DNA of 64,000 nucleotides from Pseudoponticoccus marisrubri (GTDB lineage: Bacteria; Pseudomonadota; Alphaproteobacteria; Rhodobacterales; Rhodobacteraceae), in assembly GCF_001482405.1 (NCBI RefSeq), contig NZ_LPXO01000001.1, positions 124,001-188,000 on the forward strand, written 5' to 3'. The notes beneath the pieces were generated by a model. The model was given only the letters and a program-made list of their open reading frames with translations, had not been told where the DNA came from and did not search any database. Within the stretch, counting starts at the first letter, position 1; each line of letters begins with the position of its first letter. Below, in pieces: positions 24,243 to 33,665 of this stretch. The position numbers and the translations under genes were made by a program.

Positions 24243-25124
24243 CTATTTCTGAAGCGTCAGGAAATAGTCGAAGATTTCCGGCACGTTGCCCTTGCCCATC
24301 CCGGCAGCCACGGCGGCCTGCAGGTTGTGCGAAGTGCCCTCGGCGATCTCGGCCCGGGTGTCGAGATCGGCGGCCATCTCGAGGAAATAGCCAAGGTCCT
24401 TGTTGGCATTGTCGATCGAGAAGCCGAGGTCGCTGACCCCGTCCACCGCGTAGTTCTTGCAGAACCCCATGAAGGGCGAGTTGGAGGGCCCGGTGGACAT
24501 GATCTCGTAGAGCTGTGCGCGGTCGACCCCGGCGCGATCGGCCACGGCAAAGGCCTGGGACATGGTGCAGACGGTGGTCATGCCCATGAAGTTGTTGATC
24601 AGCTTGGTGGTGTGCCCTGCCCCCAGCGCACCAAGGTAGAAGACATTCTCGCCCTGTTCGTCGAGCACCGGCTTGACCTTGTCGAAGGTCATCTTGTCGC
24701 CCGCCGCCATGATGTTGAGCAGCCCGTCCTTGGCATGGGCGGGTGTCCGGCCGAGGGGCGCGTCGATCATGCCCGCGCCTTTCTCGGCAAGGTCGGCGCC
24801 GATCCTGCGGGTCGAGGCCGGGATCGAGGTGCCGAAGTCGATCAGCACGGCGCCGGGCCGGATGCCGGCAAGGATGCCGTCATCGCCATAGACCACGGCC
24901 TCGACCACCTCCGAGGTGGTCAGGCAGAGCATCACGATGTCCGAGGCCGCGGCCAGCTCTTTCGGCGAGGTCGCTTCCCTGGCGTTGCCGCGGTCGAGCA
25001 CGGTCTGCACGGCGTCCTTGTTGAGATCCATGACGACCAGGTCGAAGCCCTTCTTCTGAAGGTTCTCCACCATGTTGCCGCCCATGAGGCCGAGGCCGAT
25101 GAAACCGATGACAGGCTTGGTCAT
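24243..25124 (-). CDS. Beta-hydroxyacid dehydrogenase (3-hydroxyisobutyrate dehydrogenase-like)
   Basis: 293 residues with Rossmann motif GFIGLGLMGGNM at 7-18, substrate-binding IDAPLGRTPAHAKDG (usually DAPVSGG) near 122, and GAGHTTKLINN with the catalytic Lys near 170. Relatives include tartronate semialdehyde reductase and the DEH reductase of some alginate-degrading Vibrio. It lies between the SDR and kdgF genes on one operon. Its unusual substrate loop (RTPAHA) may reflect a uronate-type substrate. Which of the two reductases acts on DEH is open. Confidence 0.8.
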   Translation of the reverse strand: MTKPVIGFIGLGLMGGNMVENLQKKGFDLVVMDLNKDAVQTVLDRGNAREATSPKELAAASDIVMLCLTTSEVVEAVVYGDDGILAGIRPGAVLIDFGTSIPASTRRIGADLAEKGAGMIDAPLGRTPAHAKDGLLNIMAAGDKMTFDKVKPVLDEQGENVFYLGALGAGHTTKLINNFMGMTTVCTMSQAFAVADRAGVDRAQLYEIMSTGPSNSPFMGFCKNYAVDGVSDLGFSIDNANKDLGYFLEMAADLDTRAEIAEGTSHNLQAAVAAGMGKGNVPEIFDYFLTLQK

Positions 25125-25163
25125 GCCGTTTTCTCCCTATGATTCCGGATGGTTATTGTTGGC

Positions 25164-25496
25164 TCACAGGAAGTCTTCACGATGCGGCGTGAAGACATCC
25201 AGAAGCGTGCCCGCCTCGAGGCAGGTGGCGCCGTGCACGATGTCGGGCTGCTTGTAGAGCGAGTCCCCGGCGCCGACGATGTAGGTCTCGTCGCCCACGG
25301 TGAACTCGAACCGGCCCGAGATCACGTAGGTGATCTGTTCATGCGGGTGGTGATGGCGCGCGGCCACGGTGCCGGTCTCGAAATGCACCTCGACCACCAT
25401 GAGATTGTCGTTGAAGGCGCCGACCTTGCGGGTCAGCCCGCCACCCGCGTCGAACAGGCTGTTCTCGGTGGCGGGGAAATGGTTCTTCACACTCAT
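25164..25496 (-). CDS. kdgF: KdgF-type cupin, unsaturated uronate linearising enzyme
   Basis: 110 residues, a single cupin domain with HHHPHEQITYVISGRFEFTVGDE and a second motif KQPDIVHGATCLE, giving the metal-binding His/Glu set. KdgF proteins convert cyclic 4,5-unsaturated monouronates, the products of exo-lyases, into the linear keto form used by the next enzyme. It lies 12 bases after the PL15 lyase gene, exactly the enzyme that would make its substrate. Full length for the family. Confidence 0.9.
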   Translation of the reverse strand: MSVKNHFPATENSLFDAGGGLTRKVGAFNDNLMVVEVHFETGTVAARHHHPHEQITYVISGRFEFTVGDETYIVGAGDSLYKQPDIVHGATCLEAGTLLDVFTPHREDFL

Positions 25497-25508
25497 CTGC
25501 GTGTCCCT

Positions 25509-27830
25509 TCAGGTATTGGCGAGCTTCTTCATCACCACCTTGAACGTGTTCTCGTCCGCGTCGGTGAAGTAGAGGTCGGCGTCGTAGCCCTGGTCGTCCA
25601 TGAAGTTGAAAATCCGCTTGGGCGCCTCCAGCCGGTAGGGCACCAGCAGCGTGGCGATGCGGTGGCGCGTGGCCGCCGGATAGGTCGCGTGCAGGCAGGT
25701 CGAGACCGGCAGCCCTTCGTAATCGGCCGGGTCGACATCGGGGAAACCGGTGACCTGCGTCATCTCGGGCTTGCCCGCCTCGGACCAGACAACCTGCCCG
25801 TAGAAGCCCGCGCGCTGGCCGGTGTTGCGGAACGAGGTGCGGCCCAGGTCATAGGGCTGGTTGGCATGCAGCAGCCAGTCCACCGTGACCGGCTCGGTCG
25901 CATCCACCTTGTCGACGATCACGAAATAGCTGTTGCGCACGAAATAGACCTCGCGCTCGGCCAACGTCACCTCGGGCGAGAGGCTCTGGTAGGCCGCCGT
26001 CGCGTCGCCGCGGATGTAGTAGTGGTCGTCACGCTCTTCCGCGGCGAGGATCCGGCCCGTCGCGGCCATCGCCTTGGCCTTGTCCTTCTCGGCATACTGA
26101 CCCTTGCCATTGATCAGGATGGCGTTCTTCGACCGGGTCTGGCGCCGCCAGTTGCGGTGCATCGACGAGTTGAAGGCCACGTAATAGCCCGACTGGATCG
26201 CCAGGTCCTCGCCATGGGCGGCCATGCAGAAGGCGTTCTGGTCACCATGGCTGTGGCTGATCGAGCCGAAGCGCGAGGATTTGAAGACGAACTGGATATG
26301 CTCGTCGGGCTCTGCCATGGCGTGCTGGATGCCGACCCAGCCGATGCCGCGGAAATGGCGCATGCCGGTGGGCGGATCGCTGGGCTCGACGACGGGGAAA
26401 TCGGTCAGATAGGTCAGCTCGTCGAAATGGGTGTCCCACCAGCCCCAGTTGTAGAAGGCGCCCTCGGTCCCCGGGTTCAGGCGCATCAGCTCTTCGTGGT
26501 ACCACTGGTAGGCGCCGTTGCCGGTGACGCCCGCGTATTGGCGCAGGTTGATGCCGGTCTTGATGCAGGGCAGATCGCCCTGCGTGCTGTCATCGCCGAA
26601 GGTGGCGCGGCGCGTGTTGGGCGCCTTGCAGAACAGGGGGAAATCGCCGGTGTTGCGGAAGAACGGCCGCTGGTAGAGGTCGATGCCGGCAAAGCTTTTC
26701 AGCCGGTTGGCCGCCTCGATCAGGTAGGCCATCCCCATCATCCAGTAGTTGGTGCCCTCGGCCCAGCCGCCATCGCTGTCGCCCCAGGGCGAGTAGACGG
26801 TGGCCAGGAACTCGATGCAGTAGTTCAGCCAGTCGCGTGCCTCGTCGTCCTCTTCATCGCCCAGAAGCGCGATGCAGGCCGGGATCAGCGTCAGCGAGAC
26901 CGAGCGCACCGCGTGGCTGTCATAGGGAAACAGGTGGATCTTGGCGTTCAGGATCGCGTGTTCGGCGATGTCGCGGGTGCGCGCCAGGAGGGCAACGCGC
27001 ACCCGCGCACGCTCGTCCTCGGAGAGCTGGTCGTGCAGCCAGTCATACCCCCAGGCAAGCGCATTGGTGACGCGGTAGGCCCATTCGTCGGTATAGGCCC
27101 GGCTGGTCACGCCCATCGGGTCCCAGCTCGCCGCCTCCAGCAGCCAGGCCTTGGCGCGGTCCAGCATCGCCTGGTCGCCGGTGACCTGCCCGCCGATGGC
27201 CAGGTGGCGCACGGCGTACATGTGTTCCTGCAGGTCGATATAGGTCTGGCGCCAGACCGGCGCGACGCGCTTGTGGTTCGGGTAGCCCGCGGGCTCGGTC
27301 ATCACCTCGCGGTCCATCCAGGGCAGCACGGATTCGCGGTAGAACGTGTCCCATGTGCAATGGGTCGGGTCGGCGGCCACGGCGCTGCGGAACGCCTCCA
27401 GCCGCGCGGGGTCCAGCCAGAGCCGCGGATGCGCGGCGGTGGTGCCGGCAAAGCGTGCCCGGCGCGAGGGCAGCGGCGATTCCGGCAGGCCCTGTGCCAC
27501 GGTGAAGCTGCGCGTGCGGCTCCAGCCGGTGACGGGCTTGCCGGTCTCGGGGTCGCAGACCGCGTAGGACCAGTGCCACTGCCCGGGCTCGAGCACGATG
27601 TCGGGGGTGAAGAAATTCACCGGCAGGCGGCAGTAGAAATGCGTGGCCCCGGTCGGGAAATCCGGGTCGGTCGAGATCCGCAGCACGTATTGCGCCTCGT
27701 CCTCGATCACGGGCAGCCAGGTGAAGCGCGGCGGGTTCTCGGTGATCTCGGTGGTCGCGTCGGGCGCGTACTGGATCGTCAGGCGGCCTGTCTGGGGTTC
27801 GTCGAGCGTGGGGATGGCAAGGCCGTGCAT
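25509..27830 (-). CDS. PL15 exo-oligoalginate lyase (Atu3025-like)
   Basis: Start at ATG 27830 (MHGLAIPTLDEPQ), giving 773 residues, close to the 776 of Agrobacterium Atu3025. Residues 1-120 form the DUF4962-type N-terminal beta domain (ENPPRFTWLP), then an alpha/alpha toroid, then a heparinase II/III-like beta sandwich. His306 in PYDSHAVRS and Tyr362 in GTNYWM match the catalytic His and Tyr of Atu3025 in order and spacing apart from a two-residue shift. SISHSHGDQNAF (525-534) is the conserved metal/His region. There is no signal peptide, so it should act in the cytoplasm on imported oligo-alginate, releasing unsaturated monomers. It sits between the importer genes and kdgF. Confidence 0.92.
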   Translation of the reverse strand: MHGLAIPTLDEPQTGRLTIQYAPDATTEITENPPRFTWLPVIEDEAQYVLRISTDPDFPTGATHFYCRLPVNFFTPDIVLEPGQWHWSYAVCDPETGKPVTGWSRTRSFTVAQGLPESPLPSRRARFAGTTAAHPRLWLDPARLEAFRSAVAADPTHCTWDTFYRESVLPWMDREVMTEPAGYPNHKRVAPVWRQTYIDLQEHMYAVRHLAIGGQVTGDQAMLDRAKAWLLEAASWDPMGVTSRAYTDEWAYRVTNALAWGYDWLHDQLSEDERARVRVALLARTRDIAEHAILNAKIHLFPYDSHAVRSVSLTLIPACIALLGDEEDDEARDWLNYCIEFLATVYSPWGDSDGGWAEGTNYWMMGMAYLIEAANRLKSFAGIDLYQRPFFRNTGDFPLFCKAPNTRRATFGDDSTQGDLPCIKTGINLRQYAGVTGNGAYQWYHEELMRLNPGTEGAFYNWGWWDTHFDELTYLTDFPVVEPSDPPTGMRHFRGIGWVGIQHAMAEPDEHIQFVFKSSRFGSISHSHGDQNAFCMAAHGEDLAIQSGYYVAFNSSMHRNWRRQTRSKNAILINGKGQYAEKDKAKAMAATGRILAAEERDDHYYIRGDATAAYQSLSPEVTLAEREVYFVRNSYFVIVDKVDATEPVTVDWLLHANQPYDLGRTSFRNTGQRAGFYGQVVWSEAGKPEMTQVTGFPDVDPADYEGLPVSTCLHATYPAATRHRIATLLVPYRLEAPKRIFNFMDDQGYDADLYFTDADENTFKVVMKKLANT

Positions 27831-27918
27831 GGCGGGGTCTTTCTGTGAATGGGCAAGAGCGGGGGGTGACGGCGGCCCCGAAGGGCCGCCATCCTTTGTC
27901 GTCATCACGTGTCGGAGA

Positions 27919-29490
27919 TCAGTTGCTGTACTGGCGCTCGTAGGCCGAGTTCATGACCTCGAGGACGTCCTGGTAGCCCATGTTGTTGAGCGCCGCGATG
28001 TAGTCGTCCCAGTCTTCCTTGACGTCGCCCGAGCCCAGGATCCACGCCTGCTGGCGCTCCAGCATGTAGGTCTGGATCGAGGGGAAGTAGCGGTCATAGA
28101 CCTCCTGCTCGTCCTTGTTGAAGGACACGCCCAGGAACTGCTCGACCAGCAGGTCCTCGGAATCGTAGAGCTCGATCCCCTTGCGCGCGCTGTCGCGGGT
28201 CCACTGCCATTCATAGCGGTAGTCCTGCGGGTAGCCGCGATAGACCTGCGCCCCCTCGAGATACATCTGGCTGTTGACCGGACGGCCCGAGTTCAGCACC
28301 TCGTCCTTGTAGACCGGCTCGCCGTCGATCATGTCCCAGGTCTTGCCCTCGACACCGAAATTGGCCAGCAGCGCGCCCTCTTCCGAGAACCAGAAGTCGA
28401 AATACTTGATCGTCTCGACGACATGGTCGTTGGAATAGCTGATCGCCCAGCCGTCCGGCTTCATCGGGATGCGGCGGTTCTCCTCGATCCGGTTGCCGCT
28501 CACCGATTTCGGCGGCAGGAACGGGATGAAGTTGAAACCCTCGATCTTGTCGGCCAGCGCGATGTTGTAGCCCGAGGTCGAGGCGAACCAGTCATGGGTC
28601 ATGCCGCCCAGGTTCTCGCCCAGCAGGTAGTCCCGCGCCGAGGAGCCGCGGGTGAAGAGCTCGGGGTCGATCAGCCCTTCTTCGTACCATTGCGCGATAT
28701 TGGCCAGCCCGTCGCGATAGGCCTCCTGCGCGTAGGGGTGCACGACCTCGCCATCCTTGACGTAGAACTGGTGATAGACATCCGCCCCGGTGGAGCGCGC
28801 ATCCCACAGCGTCAGCAGGCGCAGCACCTCTTCCCAGTCGCGCACGAAGAACGGGATCTCGTCCTGTTCACCATTGCCGTTGGGGTCCTGGTCGCGGAAA
28901 GCCACCAGCACGTCGTAGAGTTCCTCGACGGTGTCGGGACGCTCCAGCCCCAGCGCGTCAAGCCAGTCCTGGCGCACGAACCAGGCGCGGGCATATTTGC
29001 CGTCGGGCAGGTAGGGGATGTAGTAGACATTGCCGTCATAGGCCTTGATCGCGTCCCAGATGTCCGGGTGCTCGTCGAACCACGCCTTGATGTTGGGGGC
29101 ATGCTCGTCGACCAGGTCGTTCAGCGGCACGAAGGCGCCTTCGGGGCCGTACTGGTTGACCGGCTGCTTGATCAGGTTGCCGCCGACGATGTCGGGCAGA
29201 TCGCCGGTGGCCAGCAGCAGGTTCATCGCCTCGTTGTTGTCGGTCGTGTTGCGGCCCGAGGTCTTGTCGACGAGGTGGATGTTGGTGCGCTCGCGGGCCA
29301 CTTCCTCGACCGGGTAGATCTTGGAGGTGTCGCCGCCGGGGCCATAGCCCTGCGCGCGCGGCCAGTGCATGTGGATGGTCAGCTCCAGCGGCTCGTCGAC
29401 GATCGGCAGGTCGATGTCCTGCGCCAGGGCCGGTGCCGTCAGGGCCGTGGTTCCGAGGATGGCAGCGGCTGCCAGCTTGAAGGTTCGCAT
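27919..29490 (-). CDS. ABC importer solute-binding protein (AlgQ/LipO-like)
   Basis: Start at ATG 29490, with AGGAGG ten bases upstream. 523 residues with a Sec signal peptide (MRTFKLAAAAILGTTALTAPALAQ). The mature protein belongs to the large oligosaccharide-binding type related to AlgQ1/AlgQ2 of Sphingomonas and LipO: DLPDIVGG, then DQDPNGNGEQDEIPF, which looks like the Ca-binding loop of AlgQ. It would capture oligo-alginate in the periplasm for the two permeases encoded next to it. Confidence 0.88.
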   Translation of the reverse strand: MRTFKLAAAAILGTTALTAPALAQDIDLPIVDEPLELTIHMHWPRAQGYGPGGDTSKIYPVEEVARERTNIHLVDKTSGRNTTDNNEAMNLLLATGDLPDIVGGNLIKQPVNQYGPEGAFVPLNDLVDEHAPNIKAWFDEHPDIWDAIKAYDGNVYYIPYLPDGKYARAWFVRQDWLDALGLERPDTVEELYDVLVAFRDQDPNGNGEQDEIPFFVRDWEEVLRLLTLWDARSTGADVYHQFYVKDGEVVHPYAQEAYRDGLANIAQWYEEGLIDPELFTRGSSARDYLLGENLGGMTHDWFASTSGYNIALADKIEGFNFIPFLPPKSVSGNRIEENRRIPMKPDGWAISYSNDHVVETIKYFDFWFSEEGALLANFGVEGKTWDMIDGEPVYKDEVLNSGRPVNSQMYLEGAQVYRGYPQDYRYEWQWTRDSARKGIELYDSEDLLVEQFLGVSFNKDEQEVYDRYFPSIQTYMLERQQAWILGSGDVKEDWDDYIAALNNMGYQDVLEVMNSAYERQYSN

Positions 29491-29603
29491 CTTGGTGTCC
29501 TCCCTATTGCGAATCCGGGATCTGGTGATGTGCCCCGGCCCCCTCCCGGGGCCGCGGGCCTGGTGTCGGACGGCGCCCCGCCGGGGCCCCGTCCGGTCGG
29601 TGC

Positions 29604-30485
29604 TCACTCCTTCACGCCGCCCAAGAGGATGCCCTTGGAGAAGTATTTCTGGAGGAAGGGGTAGATGAGCAGGATCGGGATGATCGAACAGACGATGATC
29701 GCGGCGGTCACGGTCTCGACCGAGTAGGCCGCGGTCAGCAGCGAGGTCGAGAATTCCTCGTCATCCGACAGCTCGACGATGACCTGGCGCAGGTAGACCT
29801 GAAGCGGGATCTTGTCCTCGTCCTGCAAAAGCACCATGGCCCAGAAGAAGCCGTTCCAGCGCGACACGATGCAGAACAGTGCGACCGTCGCGATGGCGGG
29901 CTTCGACAGCGGGATGTAGACCTTCCAGAGCACCTGGAACTCGTTGGCCCCGTCCATCCGCGCCGCCTCTTCGAAGGACTGCGGGATACCCTCGAAGAAG
30001 TTGCGCAGCAGGATGATGTTGAAGCCGTTGACCGCGAAGCCGATGATGATGCCGAAATAGCTGTCCAGCAGGCCCAGGTCGCGCATGTTCAGGAAGAACG
30101 GGATGAGGCCCGCGTTGAACCACATGGTGAAGGCCACCACCAGGTTCCAGAACCGCCGCCCGTAGAGCTGGGGCTTGGACAGCGCATAGGCGCCCGGGAT
30201 GATGAAGGCGAGGCTCGCGAGCGTCCCGAAGATCGTGTAGATGAACGTGTTCATGTACGATTTCCAGAACAGCGGCTCGGCCAGGACCTGCTTGTAGGCC
30301 TCCAGCGTGAAGCCCACCGGGGTCAGCACCACGTTGCCGGCCCGGGCCTCGAACCCCGTGCTCATCGACAGCGAGGCGATGTAGATGAACGGGTAGAGCG
30401 TCGAGATCGTGAACAGCCCGATCAGGATCATGTTCAGGATGACGAACATCCGGTCGCCGCGGGAATAGAGATTCATGTTGGTCAT
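29604..30485 (-). CDS. ABC importer permease (AlgM2/CarB-like)
   Basis: 293 residues with six predicted membrane segments and the EAA loop EEAARMDGANEFQVLWKVYIPLSKPAI that contacts the ATPase. It ends GGVKE, as usual for LplC/CarB-type permeases. It lies 113 bases upstream of the binding-protein gene and 13 bases after its partner permease. Probable role: half of the oligo-alginate channel. Confidence 0.9.
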   Translation of the reverse strand: MTNMNLYSRGDRMFVILNMILIGLFTISTLYPFIYIASLSMSTGFEARAGNVVLTPVGFTLEAYKQVLAEPLFWKSYMNTFIYTIFGTLASLAFIIPGAYALSKPQLYGRRFWNLVVAFTMWFNAGLIPFFLNMRDLGLLDSYFGIIIGFAVNGFNIILLRNFFEGIPQSFEEAARMDGANEFQVLWKVYIPLSKPAIATVALFCIVSRWNGFFWAMVLLQDEDKIPLQVYLRQVIVELSDDEEFSTSLLTAAYSVETVTAAIIVCSIIPILLIYPFLQKYFSKGILLGGVKE

Positions 30486-30498
30486 TGCCCGGTCCCCC

Positions 30499-31503
30499 TC
30501 ACCACAGCGACGTGCGCGAGTAGCGCTTGGAAATCGTGTTCGCGGTCATCACGAGGATGAAGGCGACCACGGCGTTGAAGAGACCGGCGGCGGCGGCAAA
30601 GTCGTACTGTCCGCCCTGCAGGCCCTGGCGATAGATGAAGGTGTTGACCACGTCGGCGGTCTGGTAGGTCGCCGGCTGGTACAGCAGGATGATCATCTCG
30701 AAGCTGATCTCGAGGATGTTGCCGATGCGGATGATCAGCATGATGATGATCGTGGGCAGGATCGACGGGATGGTGATCTTCCACATCATCTGCCAGCGCG
30801 AGGCGCCGTCGACGACCGCGGATTCATAGAGCGTGGGCGACACGCCCGCGATGGCGGCCAGGTAGACGATCGACTGGAAGCCGGCCTCCTGCCAGATGCC
30901 CGTGCCGATGAAGATCGGCCGGAACCATTCCGGCTTGGTCAGGAAATAGACCGCGTCCACCCCGAACCAGCCCAGGATCGTGTTCACGATCCCCGCCGAG
31001 GGCGAGAAGGCCGTGATGACGATGCCCGCGATGATCACCGAGCTGATGAAATGCGGCAGGTAGACGATGGTCTGCGCGGTCTTCTTGAACTTCTGGTTCA
31101 GGATCTCGTTGAACATCAGCGCCAGGAAGATCGGCACCGGGAAGCCGAAGAGCAGGCCGTAGGCGCTCATGATCAGCGTGTTGCGCAGCGCGCGCAGGAA
31201 CTGGTCGTTGTTGAACAGGGTCTCGAAATGCTCGAACCCGATCCAGGGGCTGGCGGCCACGCCGCGGAAGATCGAGTAGTCCTTGAAGGCGATCTGCAGC
31301 CCGTACATGGGCTTGTAGAGAAAGATCACCAGCCAAAGGATGGTGGGGATCAGCATCGCATACAGCTGCCATTCCCGCTTGAGGTGGTCACCCACCCGTT
31401 GCATGCGGCTGGCCCGGCGGCGGCGCTGCGCCTCCTTTGCGTCGAAGACGAGCTCCTCGGTCTTGGGACCGGCGGAGGAGATGAAATCGGGATCGCTGCT
31501 CAT
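30499..31503 (-). CDS. ABC importer permease (AlgM1/LplB-like)
   Basis: 334 residues with a cytoplasmic N-terminal extension of about 50 residues, six membrane segments and the EAA loop YESAVVDGASRWQMMWKITIPSILPTI. LplB/AlgM1-type permeases have the same layout. Its start overlaps the end of the ATPase gene by 4 bases (ATGA), so the two are coupled. Confidence 0.9.
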   Translation of the reverse strand: MSSDPDFISSAGPKTEELVFDAKEAQRRRRASRMQRVGDHLKREWQLYAMLIPTILWLVIFLYKPMYGLQIAFKDYSIFRGVAASPWIGFEHFETLFNNDQFLRALRNTLIMSAYGLLFGFPVPIFLALMFNEILNQKFKKTAQTIVYLPHFISSVIIAGIVITAFSPSAGIVNTILGWFGVDAVYFLTKPEWFRPIFIGTGIWQEAGFQSIVYLAAIAGVSPTLYESAVVDGASRWQMMWKITIPSILPTIIIMLIIRIGNILEISFEMIILLYQPATYQTADVVNTFIYRQGLQGGQYDFAAAAGLFNAVVAFILVMTANTISKRYSRTSLW

Positions 31504-32603
31504 TGCTCGAGCACCTGCCCGGGCAGCGTCTGGCCGGTTTCGGCGTCGAACACCTTGACCAGGTGCGGCTGGATCGTGAAGCCCGAGATCCCGTCCAGCA
31601 CATGCATCTGACCGACCGTGTCGGTGCGGATCACGAAGGGATCGCCCATCAGGCTGGCATGGATCAGCGCCTCCGAGCCCAGCGTCTCGACAAGGTCGAC
31701 CTCCAGCCGGACCTTGGCCGGGTCGGACTGATCGGCGACCGAGACGAATTCGGGCCGGATGCCCAGCGTCACCGGCCGGCCCACCCCGTTCTGCAGCGAC
31801 GGGATCTGCTGCAGCTGGATGCGCTGGCCGCCGAACTCGGCCACCGGGCCCGCGTCGCCGGCCACCACCTGCGCCGAGATCATGTTCATCGGCGGCGAGC
31901 CGAGGAAGCCGGCCACGAAGGTATTGGCCGGGTTCAGGAACAGCTCCATCGGGGTGCCGATCTGCTCGATATGGCCGTCATGCATGACCACGATCCGGTC
32001 GGCCAGGGTCATCGCCTCGATCTGGTCGTGGGTGACGTAGATCGAGGTCACGCCCAGCCGCTTGTGCAGCCGCTTGATCTCGGCCCGCATCTGGGTGCGC
32101 AGCTTGGCATCGAGGTTGGACAGCGGCTCGTCGAAGAGGAAGACCTTGGGCCGGCGCACGATGGCGCGGCCCATGGCGACGCGCTGGCGCTGCCCGCCCG
32201 ACAGGTCGGCGGGGCGGCGCTCCAGATAGGGCGTGAGGCCCAGGATCTCGCCCACCTCCTCGACCGAGGAGGCGATGGCGTCCTTGCTTTCCTTGCGGAT
32301 GCGCAAGCCGAAGGCGATGTTGTCGGCGACGTTCAGATGCGGGTAGAGCGCGTAGTTCTGGAACACCATGGCCACGTCGCGATCCTTGGGCGCGACGCGG
32401 TTCACGTGCCGCCCGTCGATGGTCAGATCGCCGTCGCTGATCTCCTCCAGACCCGCGATCATGCGCAGCGTCGTGGACTTGCCGCAGCCCGACGGGCCGA
32501 CCAGCACGACGAATTCCTTCTCCTGCACTTCAAGGTCGATGCCGTGCACGACCTGCACGGCGCCATACGCCTTGACGATGCCCTCCAATTGAACCCCTGA
32601 CAT
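31500..32603 (-). CDS. ABC importer ATPase (AlgS/UgpC/MalK-like)
   Basis: 367 residues. Walker A GPSGCGKS at about 37-44, Q loop in FQNYALYPH, signature LSGGQRQRV, Walker B VFLFDEP, H loop THD, then a C-terminal OB-type regulatory domain from about 235. Full length for sugar-importer ATPases. It is the first gene of the importer/lyase operon, with GGAGGAGG before its ATG. Three copies of a 12-bp palindrome lie 100-150 bases upstream. Confidence 0.93.
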   Translation of the reverse strand: MSGVQLEGIVKAYGAVQVVHGIDLEVQEKEFVVLVGPSGCGKSTTLRMIAGLEEISDGDLTIDGRHVNRVAPKDRDVAMVFQNYALYPHLNVADNIAFGLRIRKESKDAIASSVEEVGEILGLTPYLERRPADLSGGQRQRVAMGRAIVRRPKVFLFDEPLSNLDAKLRTQMRAEIKRLHKRLGVTSIYVTHDQIEAMTLADRIVVMHDGHIEQIGTPMELFLNPANTFVAGFLGSPPMNMISAQVVAGDAGPVAEFGGQRIQLQQIPSLQNGVGRPVTLGIRPEFVSVADQSDPAKVRLEVDLVETLGSEALIHASLMGDPFVIRTDTVGQMHVLDGISGFTIQPHLVKVFDAETGQTLPGQVLEQ

Positions 32604-32703
32604 GAGCCCTCCTCCGGTTTGACCTGACGTGCCGCGGGCCGCTCCTGCGATCCGGCCCGGGATCTGCCGGTCCGGAGGCGATACGATTCGCCCGAAATTT
32701 CAT

Positions 32704-32755
32704 CTGGTATACTAGTCGCAAATCTGGAATACTAGTCTTAATTCTAGAATACCAG
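32704..32755. promoter_or_regulatory. Three phased GntR operators between ABC operon and gntR
   Basis: CTGGTATACTAG (32704-32715), CTGGAATACTAG (32724-32735) and CTAGAATACCAG (32744-32755) start exactly 20 bases apart, so they lie on the same face of the helix. All fit CTRGNATNCYAG, a palindrome of the FadR/GntR type. They sit in the divergent promoter region of the ABC importer operon and the GntR gene at 32976. Single copies of the same motif occur at 38845 and 42097. Confidence 0.75.
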
Positions 32756-32975
32756 ACTGGTGACGACTCGCCCGGACCGGCGCCGCGGCGCCCGTGGACG
32801 GGTCGGACCGAATGAAAGGATCAGGAGAAAACCCGCCGCCCTTGGGGCCCGCCCGCCTGCGTGGCGGACGGCCCGACACCAGCGGCGCGGACCATGGCAT
32901 TTGCGCAAGATGCGCCCCGCATTGGCCTTTCACGGCGACGCGGCTATAACAGAACGACAACAAGGAACCCGACCC

Positions 32976-33665
32976 ATGCAACCCACCCTGGCCCCGGAAC
33001 GCCGCACCACCGTCGACGAGATCTTCAACCACCTCTATGGCGAGATCAGCGCGATGCGGCTGCGCCCCGGCGACCGCATCTCCGAGGCCGAGATCGCGGC
33101 GCAGTTCAGCGTATCGCGCCAGCCCGTTCGGGACGCCTTCACCCGGCTGGCCAATCTGGACCTGCTGCTGATCCGCCCGCAGCGCGCCACCGAGGTGAAG
33201 CGCTTCTCGGCGCGCGAGATCGAGAAGTCCCGCTTCGTGCGCGCCGCGGTCGAATCCGAGGTGCTGCGCCGCGCCACCCGCAATTTCCGCAAGAGCGACC
33301 GCGAGGTTCTGGGCGCCTGCCTCGACCGGCAGCGCGCCGCCATCGCGGACGGGGATTACGAGCGGTTCGGCAAGCTGGATTACGAGTTCCACCGGACCCT
33401 GTGCGAGATCGCCGGGGTGGATTTCGCCTTCGAGGTGATCTCGTCCGAGAAGGCCAAGGTCGACCGGCTCTGCATGCTCGGGCTGGCCAAGGAAGACCGG
33501 ATGCCGCAGCTGCTGCAGGATCACGAGGCGATCACCGAGGCCATCGCCGACGGGGACGAGGCCCGCGCGGTCGAGGCGGGCATGCTGCACCTGTCGCGGC
33601 TGGATGCCACGATCGAGACGATCACGGCCACCAACGCCAACTATTTCGAGCCCGACCGCGCCTGA
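32976..33665 (+). CDS. FCD-domain GntR-family regulator
   Basis: Start at ATG 32976 (MQPTLAPERR), preceded by AAGGAACC. 229 residues: a winged helix at about 12-75 (VDEIFNHLYGEI...ISEAEIAAQFSVSRQPVRDAFTRLANLDLL) and an FCD effector domain at about 85-215 with the metal-binding His pattern (DYEFHRTLCEIAG, DHEAITEAI, HLSRLD). FCD regulators usually bind sugar acids. It is divergent from the ABC/PL15 operon and probably binds the CTRGNATNCYAG sites between them. It closely resembles the second GntR at 38986 along its length. Confidence 0.9.
   Translation: MQPTLAPERRTTVDEIFNHLYGEISAMRLRPGDRISEAEIAAQFSVSRQPVRDAFTRLANLDLLLIRPQRATEVKRFSAREIEKSRFVRAAVESEVLRRATRNFRKSDREVLGACLDRQRAAIADGDYERFGKLDYEFHRTLCEIAGVDFAFEVISSEKAKVDRLCMLGLAKEDRMPQLLQDHEAITEAIADGDEARAVEAGMLHLSRLDATIETITATNANYFEPDRA

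Noticed and set aside
25149-27848. Very long open frame opposite the PL15 lyase gene
   Set aside because: It is the antisense of a well-supported gene in a high-GC region; its translation is low-complexity (Gly/Val/Asp/His-rich) and has no family-like motif.
27643-29664. Long open frame opposite the solute-binding protein gene
   Set aside because: Antisense frame of the binding protein and PL15 start; no recognisable domain.
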